Shown here: positions 55,295-64,000 of the stretch, in pieces
How the letters are laid out: each line of letters opens with the position of its first letter
How positions within the stretch are numbered: position 1 is the stretch's first letter
Origin: Volutella citrinella
Taxonomy: Eukaryota > Ascomycota > Sordariomycetes > Hypocreales > Nectriaceae
Reading direction: 5' to 3'
Length of the DNA: 64,000 bases
Assembly (NCBI GenBank): GCA_034401135.1
Contig: JAWZSP010000002.1
Span: 310,001-374,000, forward strand
Position numbers and translations under genes: made by a program
The notes under the pieces: model-generated
The model's input: the letters and a program-made list of their open reading frames with translations, nothing else
Told to the model about the DNA's origin: nothing
The model's database searches: none

Positions 55295-57002
55295 CTAGTT
55301 CTGGGTCGGCATTGTGACAGCAGCCTTTGATCCCGCCGCGGCATCCTCAGCCTTCCAAAGAGACGTGACGGTCTTGGTCTGGGTATAAAAGTTCAGGCCG
55401 GGCTTACCATAAAAGGTGTTGACACCGCCACCAGCAATGGACTTCTTGTTGCCGGTGAAGGAGAACATGGGCAGGGGGACGGGGATGGGCACGTTGATGC
55501 CCACCTGACCAGCCTCGGTGTTCTTCTGGAACCACGAGGCAGCAGGTCCCGAGTTTGTGAAGATGGCGACGCCGTTGCCGTAGGGGTTGTTGTTGACCAG
55601 CTCGTTGGCCTCGGGCAGCGTATCGGACTCGAGGCAGACGAGGACGGGGCCGAAGATCTCCTCCTTGTAGCACTTCATGTGGGGCTTGACGCCGGCAATG
55701 ACAGTCGGCCCCAAGAAGTTGCCGTCGGGGAAGCCAGCAGGACGGAATCCGCGACCGTCGAGGACAACCCTGGCGCCCTCTTCTTCGGCGCTGGCGATGA
55801 GGGCCTCGATGCGCTCGAGGCTGTGGGGGCTGATGACGGGGCCGAGATCAGAGCCGGCCTCGAAGCCGCCGTTGACGTTGAGCTTCTTGGCAGCCTCGAC
55901 AATGTCGTCAATCCAGCCGTGGGTCTCCTTGCCGGTTAGGACGAGGGTGCTGAGGGCCATGCACCTCTGACCAGCGGCACCAAAGGCAGCGCCGACAATG
56001 GCGTTGATGGTCTGCTGCTTGTTGCAGTCTGGGAGCACGACGGCATGGTTCTTGGCTCCCAGGTTGGCCTGGACGCGCTTTCCAAGAGCTGAACCGCGAG
56101 TGTAGATGTACTCGCCAGCAGCGTTGCCGCCGACGAAGCTGATGGCCTTGATGGAAGGCTCATCGATGATGAAGTTGACCGCGCGGTGGGTGCCGTGGAT
56201 GATGTTAACAACGCCGTCAGGGAAGCCAGCGTCCTTGGCAAGCTCCATGAGGATCATGGCGGCACCGGGGTCGCGTTCGGAGGGCTTGAGGATGAGGGTA
56301 TTGCCGGTGATGGTCGCAATTGGGATAGACCATAGGGGAATCATGGCAGGGAAGTCTAGGGGTAACATGTTAGTTGCTGAATATGTGACTGAGATCGGTC
56401 AACTCACTGAAAGGGCAGATGGCGGCCACAACACCCAGAGGCTCCTTGTACTGGCGCGTCTCCATGTCCTTGGCGACCTCGAGAACCTCGCCCGTCATCT
56501 GGGTAGTGATTCCGCAGGCCGTCTCAGCGACCTGGAGGCCACGCAGCACATCGCCTCGGGCGTCCGCAAACGTCTTGCCCTGCTCAATCACAATCGAGGC
56601 CGCAAGCCGGTCCCAGTTCTCGCGGATCAGCGCAACGAACTTGAACATGATCTGCTGGCGGTGCAGAACGCTGGTCGCGCGCCACGCAGGGAAAGCATCC
56701 TGGGCGGCCTTGACGGCGGCGTGCAGCTCCTCGTCTGTGCTCTCGGGGACGCGGGTGACGACGTTGTTGGTGGCCGGGTCGTGGACGTCGATCCACTTGG
56801 TGGCCGAGGAGTTGACAAAGGCGTTGTTGATGAAGTTTTGCGTGTTTTCAATCTTGTCGAGCTTGGCGTGTGTCGTCGGGTATGAAGTGGCTGTGGACGA
56901 GGTGGTGTACATGGCCGCCGCGAAGCGACGAGTACCCATCACCTTCATGGCCTGTGGGCGAGCAGCCCGGACGGCGGCCGCGGATCGCATGGATCTCATC
57001 AT
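55295..57002 (-). CDS. Methylmalonate-semialdehyde dehydrogenase, mitochondrial
   Basis: Exons 57002-56408 and 56355-55295 give 551 aa. The first about 40 residues are Arg/Ala-rich without acidic residues, a mitochondrial presequence. The aldehyde dehydrogenase fold shows [14 protein letters not shown] rebuilt across the splice, the cofactor block [23 protein letters not shown], and the catalytic [12 protein letters not shown] with Cys330. The C-terminal [14 protein letters not shown] and [15 protein letters not shown] are characteristic of the MMSDH branch rather than general aldehyde dehydrogenases. It converts methylmalonate or malonate semialdehyde to propionyl- or acetyl-CoA in valine, thymine and beta-alanine (or inositol) breakdown. 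It is divergent from the FMN-dependent oxidase across 887 nt. Confidence 0.95.
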
Positions 57003-57889
57003 GGCGGAGGATGTACAGAGTAGCAGGATGATGAATGGACAAGAGAATAAAGCGACAGGTCAGTAGCGAGACGAGACGAGGTGCCGCAGAACAATTGCCC
57101 ACTTTGCTTCTGCGACAGTCTCAACGCTGCCATGTTGCCTGCTTCGTAATATATGGCCGAGCTCAATTGCAAGGCAAGTGGACCGCGCCTTGCAAAAACA
57201 CAGGCAAAGCCTTCCTTTGGATGAAGGCGTACTCGAAGCCGGAGCCGGAGGCCATCGAGCTCGGCATCGCAATCCCAGGTCGCAACCTCATAGAGACACC
57301 CCCCACCACTTTCATCTCATGTCACCCCGTTTCGCTGGGATGCCGCTACTATGAGTCGCGGCGCCTCTCCTAAGCGAATGCTAGCACTAGTCCTGGTCAT
57401 CCGCATCTAGCCACCACCCATTGGCGTTTTGGCGGGGAAAGTGTCCGCGACCACCTCCAACACTCCTCGATTTAGGAAACCCTCCGCACAACTACCGTCC
57501 CACCTGTTCTTTGTGCGCTTCTAAGGATATCTCTATCGCGTCACTTGATCGCTTATCGCCATGCGTACGAACCCGAAGTCGGCTTGGCCCAGAACATTTC
57601 TGGTTCCAACATGAGATCCCACTGTCTTGGCTGCCGAACTCTGGTCGGCAGTCGAGCCGATGCCAGCCATTAGCTCAGACTTTCCGTGTATTTTTCCAGG
57701 GTCGATTCGGCAGCGCAACCCGACATCGTACCTTATATCCCAGGGGCTGTTAACACTCATCCGCCTCCATTTCTTGACCATATAAGAAAACACCACTCCT
57801 CGTAGGACTGCCCACGCACCCCAAACTTTCCTTGTTGCTTTCCAAATACCCGAGTCGCGTCATCAGTGTTTTAATTGCGAATCTTTGAA
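57003..57889. promoter_or_regulatory. Divergent promoter region, MMSDH / FMN oxidase
   Basis: 887 nt between the two ATGs. A TATAAG element at 57781-57786 lies about 105 nt before the oxidase ATG at 57890. Frames at 57035-57373 and 57421-57753 are not protein-like. Confidence 0.45.
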
Positions 57890-59228
57890 ATGGCAAACCG
57901 CGGAGGCTCTTGGGACCCCAAGGTCCACACCATCCAGGACCTCAAGGAGCTGGGGAGCGCCCGTCTGCCAAAGATGTACCGAGACTACTACAATGGCGGC
58001 GCCATGGACCTTGTCTCGTAAGTCGCCAAACACTCGAGAGTAATGGTGTTTGCCTCCTGCTTACACACCATGTAGTCTCCAAGACAATGAGGACGCCTAC
58101 AACCGTTACAAGATCATGCCCCGTATCCTAGTCAACGTGGACAACATGGACTTCAGCTCCGAAATCTTCGGCGTCAAGACCAAGTTCCCCCTCGGCTTCA
58201 GCCCTTCCGCCATGCACAGACTAGCCCACCCCGACGGCGAGCTGGCCACCTCCCGCGCGGCCGCCAAGTTCGGCATCGCCATGGCCCTGTCCTCGTACGC
58301 CACCGAGTCCCTCGAGAACGTCATCGCCGAGGGCCTCGAAAACCCGTACGCCATGCAGCTGTGCGTGCTGCGAGATCGCCACACCACGCTGCAGATGCTC
58401 GAGCGCGCCGAAAAGGCCGGCTACAAGGCCATCATCCTCTCCGTCGACACCCCGCTGCTGGGCCGCCGCCTGAACGAGCACCGCAACAACTTCACGCTGC
58501 CCGAAAACATGTCCTGGCCCAACCTGCTGTCCGACGGCAAGAATGAGTTGAGCGGCGAGGACATTGACCCCAATGCGCCTCCTAGCAAGTACGACTTTGA
58601 CCCGTCGCTGGACTGGGAGAGCTGTATCCCCTTCTTGAGGAAGCACACCAAGCTGCAGCTCTGGCTCAAGGGAATTGCGTCTCCAGAGGATGTGCAGATG
58701 GCCATTAAGAACGGGCTGGATGGCATCGTCGTCAGTAACCACGGCGGTCGTCAGCTCGATGGTGTGCCCGCCACGCTCGACGTGCTCCGCTCGATTGCCC
58801 CCATCGCAGCCGGGAGAATCCCCGTGGCCGTCGACGGCGGCATTCGTCGTGGCACAGACATTTTCAAGGCCCTCGCCCTGGGCGCATGCCACGTCTTTGT
58901 GGGTCGTATCCCCATCTGGGGTCTAGCTGTACGTAGTCTACCACCCTTCCACCTCCCTCCCCCCACATGATATGATGCAGGACTGACCGTTTGGGTGTAG
59001 TACAATGGTCAGGAGGGTATCGAGCTGGCCCTAAAGATTCTCCAGTACGAGTTCAAGGTTGCTATGGCCCTTGCTGGGTAAGTTCCCCCACGCCATCTGG
59101 GCTGCACGATGGTGCATTCATTGAACCCTTCGCTAATCGCCCCCATGTTCAGTTGCCGTACAATCAAGGATATCACCCGCAGCCATGTCGTGTATCGTGA
59201 TGGCTCCGGTATCCTGTCCAAGATCTGA
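57890..59228 (+). CDS. FMN-dependent alpha-hydroxyacid oxidase/dehydrogenase
   Basis: Exons 57890-58017, 58076-58928, 59001-59077 and 59153-59228 close to 377 aa. The first exon codes an N-terminal helix region (IQDLKELGSARLPKMYRDYYNGGA) typical of the family. The FMN barrel shows GFSPSAMHRLAHPDGE, then FDPSLDWE, LWLKGI, the active-site block SNHGGRQLDGVPATLDVL with catalytic His and Arg, and the phosphate-binding VDGGIRRGTDIFKALALGA. It oxidises a 2-hydroxyacid such as L-lactate or glycolate to the 2-oxoacid. There is no cytochrome b5 domain or mitochondrial presequence, so it is a stand-alone oxidase of cytosolic or peroxisomal type; the C-terminal SKI is a PTS1-like tripeptide, which favours the peroxisome. 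The exact substrate is unknown. Confidence 0.94.
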
Positions 59229-60237
59229 GTGTACAAAGTATGATGTGAACGAAGCATAGCCTGCATAGCGTCTAGATTTGTCTTGCCAATAAGTTTTCTT
59301 CACCGTAGACCAATTCCAAATCTCACTATATTACTGAGAAACTTGTCTTTTTTTCTATCTTCGTACCAACATGTGTTGAATGCACAAAACCGGGAAACCA
59401 CCTCCCGCCGATGCGTGAAGTCGCATCCCCATTTCAGGCAATTATTTTTGAGGCTAGGCCGACATGTACGTTTCATGCAAAAAATACGCTTGACCCGAAA
59501 CCCTTGCCTGGATACTTATTTGTCCATCATGTGGTATGCCTCGTCTCCCGAGCGCATTTTGATGGCATTCACAAGATGAGCTGCCACCTGCATGGCTCCA
59601 AGTCGCGAGATCTCCACTCCGATGCCACGCTCGGCAAGGCAGATCTAGCTTCTGCTTTGTAATTGCAAACTCGCAGCTTATCGAACGCGATAATAGCCGA
59701 TACAGACGACAACGAAACGGGACAACGTTAACGGGCCTTATGCCGCTCGTCGGAGTCGCCTGCTCTATCAAGATTGTGTTTGCATGACAGATCAGAAGCG
59801 CCATTCTGGAATCTCCATCCACTGACGACCCACCCACCCCAGATCATGCTTCTTAGCGCCCCTCCAAGGGCTAAGTCAGATCTGCGGTCCACATCCGTCC
59901 AGTATCGCCGCCCTCCAAACAGGCATGTATTCGCGAGCACCACCCACCACGGCAGGCCGACGGTATCCTGCGATGCTCCATCGCGGGGCTCAGCTGCGTG
60001 ACGTCGGTTTCCAATGGAGGGGTACTCTCCGAATTCGCGACAGTCCGTCCGAAGGGGGGACAGACGCGGGGCAGAAACGACATCGTTGAGGTTTAAGAGG
60101 CGACGTGACCCGCTAGATACGATTCTCCAAACCAGACATTTACTCTTCACTTCGCTTGCTTCAGCATCCCTCTAGCCTTCATCTCACATTATCCCACGTT
60201 TTAATTTCCCACAAGACAAATCCTCTACACATATACA
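59229..60237. other. Intergenic, promoter of the DapA-family gene
   Basis: About 1 kb without a supported gene; the frames present are short and cross each other. A pyrimidine-rich leader precedes the ATG at 60238. Confidence 0.5.
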
Positions 60238-61137
60238 ATGGCTTCCAGCGAGCTCAAGGGCATCATGGTGGCGCTGCCCACCCCCTTCACTGCCGACCAG
60301 TCCAAGATCGACACTGAGGCTCTCGACGCCCACATCCAGCGCCTCATCGACGCTGGCGTCCACGGCCTCGTGCCTGGCGGCAGCACCGGCGAGTTCACCA
60401 CCCTCTCTGACGAGGAGCGCCGCATCCTGCTCGAGCAGACTATCAAGTCCGCTCGTGGCCGTGTCCCCGTCATTGCTGGCACCGGTGACCTCTCTACCGC
60501 TCGCAACGTCATCCACGCCAAGCACGCCGCCCAAGTCGGTGCCGCTGCCCTCATGGTAGTCCCTCCCTTCTACGACGCTCCCAACTTGGAGCAGCTTAAG
60601 GGCCTCCTGAAGGAGATCCACGATGCCTCGGGCCTCCCCATTGTCTACTACAACATCCCCTCCGCCTCTGGCGTCACCCTGAGCCCTGCCGAGATTGCCT
60701 CCCTCTCCGAAGTTGGCGTCAAGTATCTCAAGGACACTTCAGGCAACGGCCCTGCTCTGACCGAGCTACTCTTCAGCGACGCCGTCTCCTCCAAGGTGAC
60801 GAGCTTCAATGGCTGGGACACGCTCACCTTCTACGGCCTCGCCGCCGGCGCCAAGGGCTCCGTCTGGGGCGCCACCAACATCCTACCCGAGCTGTCCATT
60901 GAGCTGTGGAAGACGGTGGCCGAGCAGAACGACCTCGTCAAGGGCCGTGAGATTTGGAAGAAGATGTTCCCCGTGTGCAAGTTCCTCGAGGCCCACAACT
61001 ATGCCGCCGCCGTCAAGACGGGCATGGAGATCCGTGGCTGGAGCACTGGCGGCGTCAGGAAGCCTTTCCACCTGCTGGGTGATGCCCACCGGGCCGAGTT
61101 CACTCAGCTCCTGAAGGAGGCTGGTGTTCAGCTATAA
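60238..61137 (+). CDS. DapA/NAL-family class I aldolase-lyase
   Basis: Intronless, 299 aa, a single TIM barrel. GGSTGE (47-52) binds the 2-oxoacid carboxylate, YYNIP includes the catalytic Tyr138, and KDTSG provides the Schiff-base Lys165. Fungi make lysine by the aminoadipate route, so true dihydrodipicolinate synthase is not expected. Fungal members of this family act as 2-keto-3-deoxy-sugar-acid aldolases (for example in galacturonate catabolism), 4-hydroxy-2-oxoglutarate aldolases or related lyases. The substrate cannot be set from these motifs. Neighbouring 2-hydroxyacid oxidase and MMSDH genes hint at a sugar-acid or amino acid breakdown role. A polyadenylation-like signal follows at 61185. 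Confidence 0.93.
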   Translation: MASSELKGIMVALPTPFTADQSKIDTEALDAHIQRLIDAGVHGLVPGGSTGEFTTLSDEERRILLEQTIKSARGRVPVIAGTGDLSTARNVIHAKHAAQVGAAALMVVPPFYDAPNLEQLKGLLKEIHDASGLPIVYYNIPSASGVTLSPAEIASLSEVGVKYLKDTSGNGPALTELLFSDAVSSKVTSFNGWDTLTFYGLAAGAKGSVWGATNILPELSIELWKTVAEQNDLVKGREIWKKMFPVCKFLEAHNYAAAVKTGMEIRGWSTGGVRKPFHLLGDAHRAEFTQLLKEAGVQL

Positions 61138-61184
61138 GGAGAAAAAGATATTGGGACTACGTGTTGAGATAGACAAGTACATGA

Positions 61185-61190
61185 AATAAA
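61185..61190 (+). terminator. Polyadenylation-like signal AATAAA
   Basis: AATAAA occurs 48 nt after the stop of the DapA-family gene in an AT-richer stretch. Assigned from position and sequence. Confidence 0.45.
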
Positions 61191-61375
61191 AGCGTTAGAT
61201 TCTGAGTTGAAGCACGATATGGGTTCGGCAGCCGCTCACGCCGCTCGACTCTCAAGCCAAAAATAAGTTCCGTTGCCGTCTCTAGGAGTTCCTCTGCTCT
61301 GCAACTTCGTTGCGAAACCGATGGCAGGGCCCAGTAACCAGACCTGTCAACTCCCTCCTCCAGGTCCTGGACACT

Positions 61376-62516
61376 TCACATGGCCACTTTTTTCACATAA
61401 AGATTGAGATCGCAGAGTCCTTCCATTAGCTCTTCTTCGCCCCACGATACTGGGAAGTTCGAGGTGTCGTATTCTTCCCACATTTCCAGCGTACGAGGAG
61501 ATTCGGCATCCTCTAACGGTTTCCTATATGGCAACAAAGTTAGAAACAAGTGGTAATTCTCGACTCTCCCACTCACTGAGAGTTATTAAAGGTACAAAAT
61601 CTCAATCCAATAAACAAAATGGGGCGTGCAATGTCAGCAACGATTTGTTTGATTGGCGCCTTGACAAAAGCCGAAAAGACAATAGAGGTATCATCAACCT
61701 CCGCGAACCCCCCTGCTCCGTGCGGGCCGACGATGGTAAAACCACTCTCCTGGAGGATCGCCCTTGACTGTTCTGTGTATGCTGGATCCTGGGCTAGTAG
61801 TTGAACGTCATGCTCAGAGCCATTACGGCATATTTCAGCCATTGTTAATGCAATGGAGTGCTGCACGGTGCTTCCACGGACAAGGCTGACTTCGAGTTCA
61901 GGTTCAGCCAAGTCTGATTGTCGTCTGAGCCAATCAGGTGGTTTGCAGCCCAGATCGCCGAGTCCAAAGCAGATGACCTTGGTTACCTTGCCGGCGATAT
62001 TCCAGCGGCCGAGCTGAGATCTCAACAAGTCGCAGCTAGCACTCTTGTTCCAGGCGGCTCTTTTCCCCTCAAAGGTTGCCCTGGAATGTTCTGTCACGCC
62101 CCGAAAGTTTCGCTCAGTGACGTTGACCCAATCTACTAGATACGACAAATGGTGTGTCTCTGGCGGGCCATCAGGAGGTGTTCGGACAAGGCGCCAATAC
62201 TCTTGGAACTTGATACGTGCTTCCCTATTTTGTTTATTCAGTCTTGTACTCGAAGAGGTAATTTAGTGCTCCATTACCATATTGGATGTTCCTCGCCAAA
62301 CATTGGGTTACCAATTTGCACCAGCTTTCCATCAATGGATCGCACAGTAAAATGCCTCAAAGTTTTGGCCTGTGCGAGTTGTTTCTCGATATCTGCTAGG
62401 TCGGCTTTGGTCCATAACGGATACCCGCTTTGGTAAAGATTCGATGCAGCTTGGCTGCTTTTTCTCCAGTCTGTGAAACCGTAGCGGAGAGATATAGGCT
62501 GCTGTGCTGCATCCAT
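61376..62516 (-). CDS. SRR1-like domain protein
   Basis: Exons 62516-62278, 62224-61577 and 61523-61376 close to 344 aa. Splicing rebuilds HPIWEARIKFQEYWRLV and SQKPLEDAESPRTLEMW. The middle has KVICFGLGDLG, then QHSIALTMAEI, a DPAYTEQSRAILQESGF block and a short beta segment near SIVFSAFVKAP, the order seen in SRR1-like domains (named after the plant SENSITIVITY TO RED LIGHT REDUCED 1 protein). Such proteins exist in animals, plants and fungi and have been linked to heme-related or circadian regulation, but fungal paralogs of this kind are uncharacterised. No signal peptide or membrane segment. The stop is about 240 nt from the convergent DapA-family gene. Confidence 0.85.
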
Positions 62517-62875
62517 CTTTTTTGCACTGCAACATGTGTTGGACCTTGAAGTACGGTGGAAAAAGTATTGGCTTCAACGGAGACAATGAAAAGACCTTAA
62601 AGCGCAAGGTATCGGATAAGATTATATTCCGTATGCAGCCGTGGATGTTGTATTCAGAGGGTTCGGGGACGAGTTGCATCAGCCTGCTATGACAAGTCCT
62701 ACTGGGTCTTCTTCGAAAGTTTGCGGCATGAGTAAGATTGCTCAGTCGTTGTGTACTGCGAATACTTATTTAAAAGTCCAACATAAACGCCGCCTGAACT
62801 CCTCGATAGATACCAGACATCATGCAATCATTAAGGACGTTGCCATGCTCTCCAAAGGCGCCACGCATACACAAA
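62517..62875. other. Short intergenic region, promoter of the SRR1-like gene
   Basis: 359 nt, AT-rich, no gene supported. Confidence 0.5.
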
Positions 62876-64000
62876 TTAAACAAGTTGTTGTCTCATCACA
62901 TCCGGCCAGCTAAAAGTCCAGTCCCCAGACACATCACGATGCTTCCACACTGCCTTGACAATCTCGCAGGGCTCATCTGCGCCAAACAGGCCCGCCTGAT
63001 CAGCCACAGCCTCGAGGCATTTGAGGCTCTCGGCCTGCAGTTCCGGCGACGTGGCTTCGCAGGCGGCGACGAAGCTGCACCAGCCGACTAGCGTGGCAAA
63101 ATCGTGGTCAAAGGAGCCAGACCGGACGCAGGGCTGCAGGAACTCGACCGTCTTGCGCACCGAGTCCTGGATGACCATGGCGCTCATGTTGTAAACGCGA
63201 CGGTAAAAGTAAATAATAAGCGCCTGGTGCATGGCGAAGATTATGGGCTTCGTGTGTGGCAGATCCATGACTTGTGTGTCCTCGTTGACGAGGCCCTCAG
63301 GGCGTGATGGGCCAACAGGAATCTCGTGGTTCTTCAAGGCCCATTGCCAGATGTTTTGCTCGAGGATTCTAATATGCCGGGAAAGCGCAATTGAGATTCC
63401 GCCATCATTAACGGCCATGGCCTCGAGCTTGGCCTTCTCGTTGGCGATGCTGACTGTTTGAGAGAGGAGCGTGAGGAGTGACTCGGGAATGCCAATGATC
63501 TCTAAAAACATGGTCGCTGGCCAGTGGCCCGAGACCTCTAGGTGAATATCCGAGTATCCAATTTCGGCCGGCTTCACTCGCGTCAGGTCCAAGTCGCTTC
63601 CAAGGCTGTCCTTGGCAACGCGGAACTTGCGCAGCGCTCCCGCAGACACGACCATCTGGTCTGCCTTCTTGGGCGAGGGCGAGGGCGACGGGGGTGCCGA
63701 GAGCTCGCCCAGTGGGTCTTTGAAGACGTCGGTGCTTTCTGCTATGACCCGCAGGTGTGTGTATTGATGATGAAGCAGCCTATGCTTGAAGGATTTGCGC
63801 ATCGGGAGGCCGTAACGGCGGATCAGTCGCTCGGCGTCGATGAAGAAGGCTTTGACGATGCGTGAGCCGTGGAGGTGGGCCTGTCAAAGAGGTTAAGATT
63901 GAGTTAGATGCATGTCACAGAATCATGACTTACTGAAATCACAGACAGCGAGAGAATGGCTGTCAGAAGTTCAACATATTGTGTGACGGGCATGGCTCCA
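62876..64000 (-). CDS. Fungal_trans_2-type transcriptional regulator, 3' part only
   Basis: Two exons are visible: 64000-63934 (open at the window edge) and 63880-62876, joined in phase 0 by GTAAGT...GACAG. About 357 C-terminal residues are present. The region is mainly helical: VSGHWPATMFLEIIGIPESLLTLLSQT, then a helix-rich stretch through HTKPIIFAMHQALIIYFYRRVYNM, and a C-terminal FATLVGWCSFVAACEA and WPDVMRQ. This matches the C-terminal domain of fungal Zn2Cys6 regulators of the ARG81/Fungal_trans_2 kind. The Zn2Cys6 DNA-binding domain, if present, lies beyond the right edge. A Pro/Ser-rich linker (SAPPSPSPSPKK) sits in the middle. Target genes are unknown. Confidence 0.8.

Noticed and set aside
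55677..57066. Plus-strand frames of 97 to 259 residues
   Set aside because: Antisense shadows of the GC-rich MMSDH exons.

Overview
The window is nuclear DNA of a filamentous ascomycete, most likely a Sordariomycete and possibly Hypocreales. It has dense monocistronic genes on both strands, many short GT-AG introns (about 45-75 nt) with CTAAC/CTAAT-like branch sites, HET and Fungal_trans_2 domain genes, a CYP53-type P450, secreted plant-polymer enzymes and large permease families. I assembled 28 protein-coding genes, 27 complete and one cut by the right edge. Exon joins were worked out by hand, and almost every complete model closes in a single frame from ATG to stop.

Layout. 1-4.6 kb is almost gene-free, with one weak small secreted-protein candidate. 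4.6-5.5 kb carries a rhamnogalacturonan acetylesterase. 6.9-17.2 kb is an unusual four-gene block: two diverged Fig1-family membrane proteins head to head, an ankyrin protein ending in a CorA-like membrane module, and a DUF2235-like/GTPase fusion whose hydrolase serine looks lost. The last two are divergent across a promoter rich in inverted repeats. 17.8-21.7 kb holds a multipass membrane protein, a secreted aspartic protease and a RidA-family protein with a signal peptide. 23.0-26.4 kb has a HET-domain protein divergent from an unrecognised protein. 26.5-30.3 kb is a divergent GH78 rhamnosidase / BNR-propeller pair with a shared 0.6 kb promoter, probably acting on a rhamnose-capped glycan.

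31.0-43.7 kb is rich in aromatic-oxidation genes (10-exon tyrosinase, CYP53-like benzoate hydroxylase, secreted multicopper oxidase), interleaved with an AAAP amino acid transporter and two conserved membrane/unknown proteins. 44.7-49.6 kb holds a secreted sulfatase and a 12-exon Dal5-type MFS transporter. 50.2-54.2 kb has a ZIP zinc transporter, a class I methyltransferase and an intronless YAT-type amino acid permease with GATA sites upstream. 55.3-61.1 kb groups three catabolic enzymes: methylmalonate-semialdehyde dehydrogenase divergent from an FMN-dependent 2-hydroxyacid oxidase, then a DapA-family aldolase. The right end has an SRR1-like protein and the 3' part of a Fungal_trans_2 regulator.

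The regions most worth following up are the 6.9-17.2 kb block, which looks like a lineage-specific membrane/NLR-like or cell-fusion-related set, and the GH78/BNR pair. All functional names come from motif recognition alone; no database search was run.
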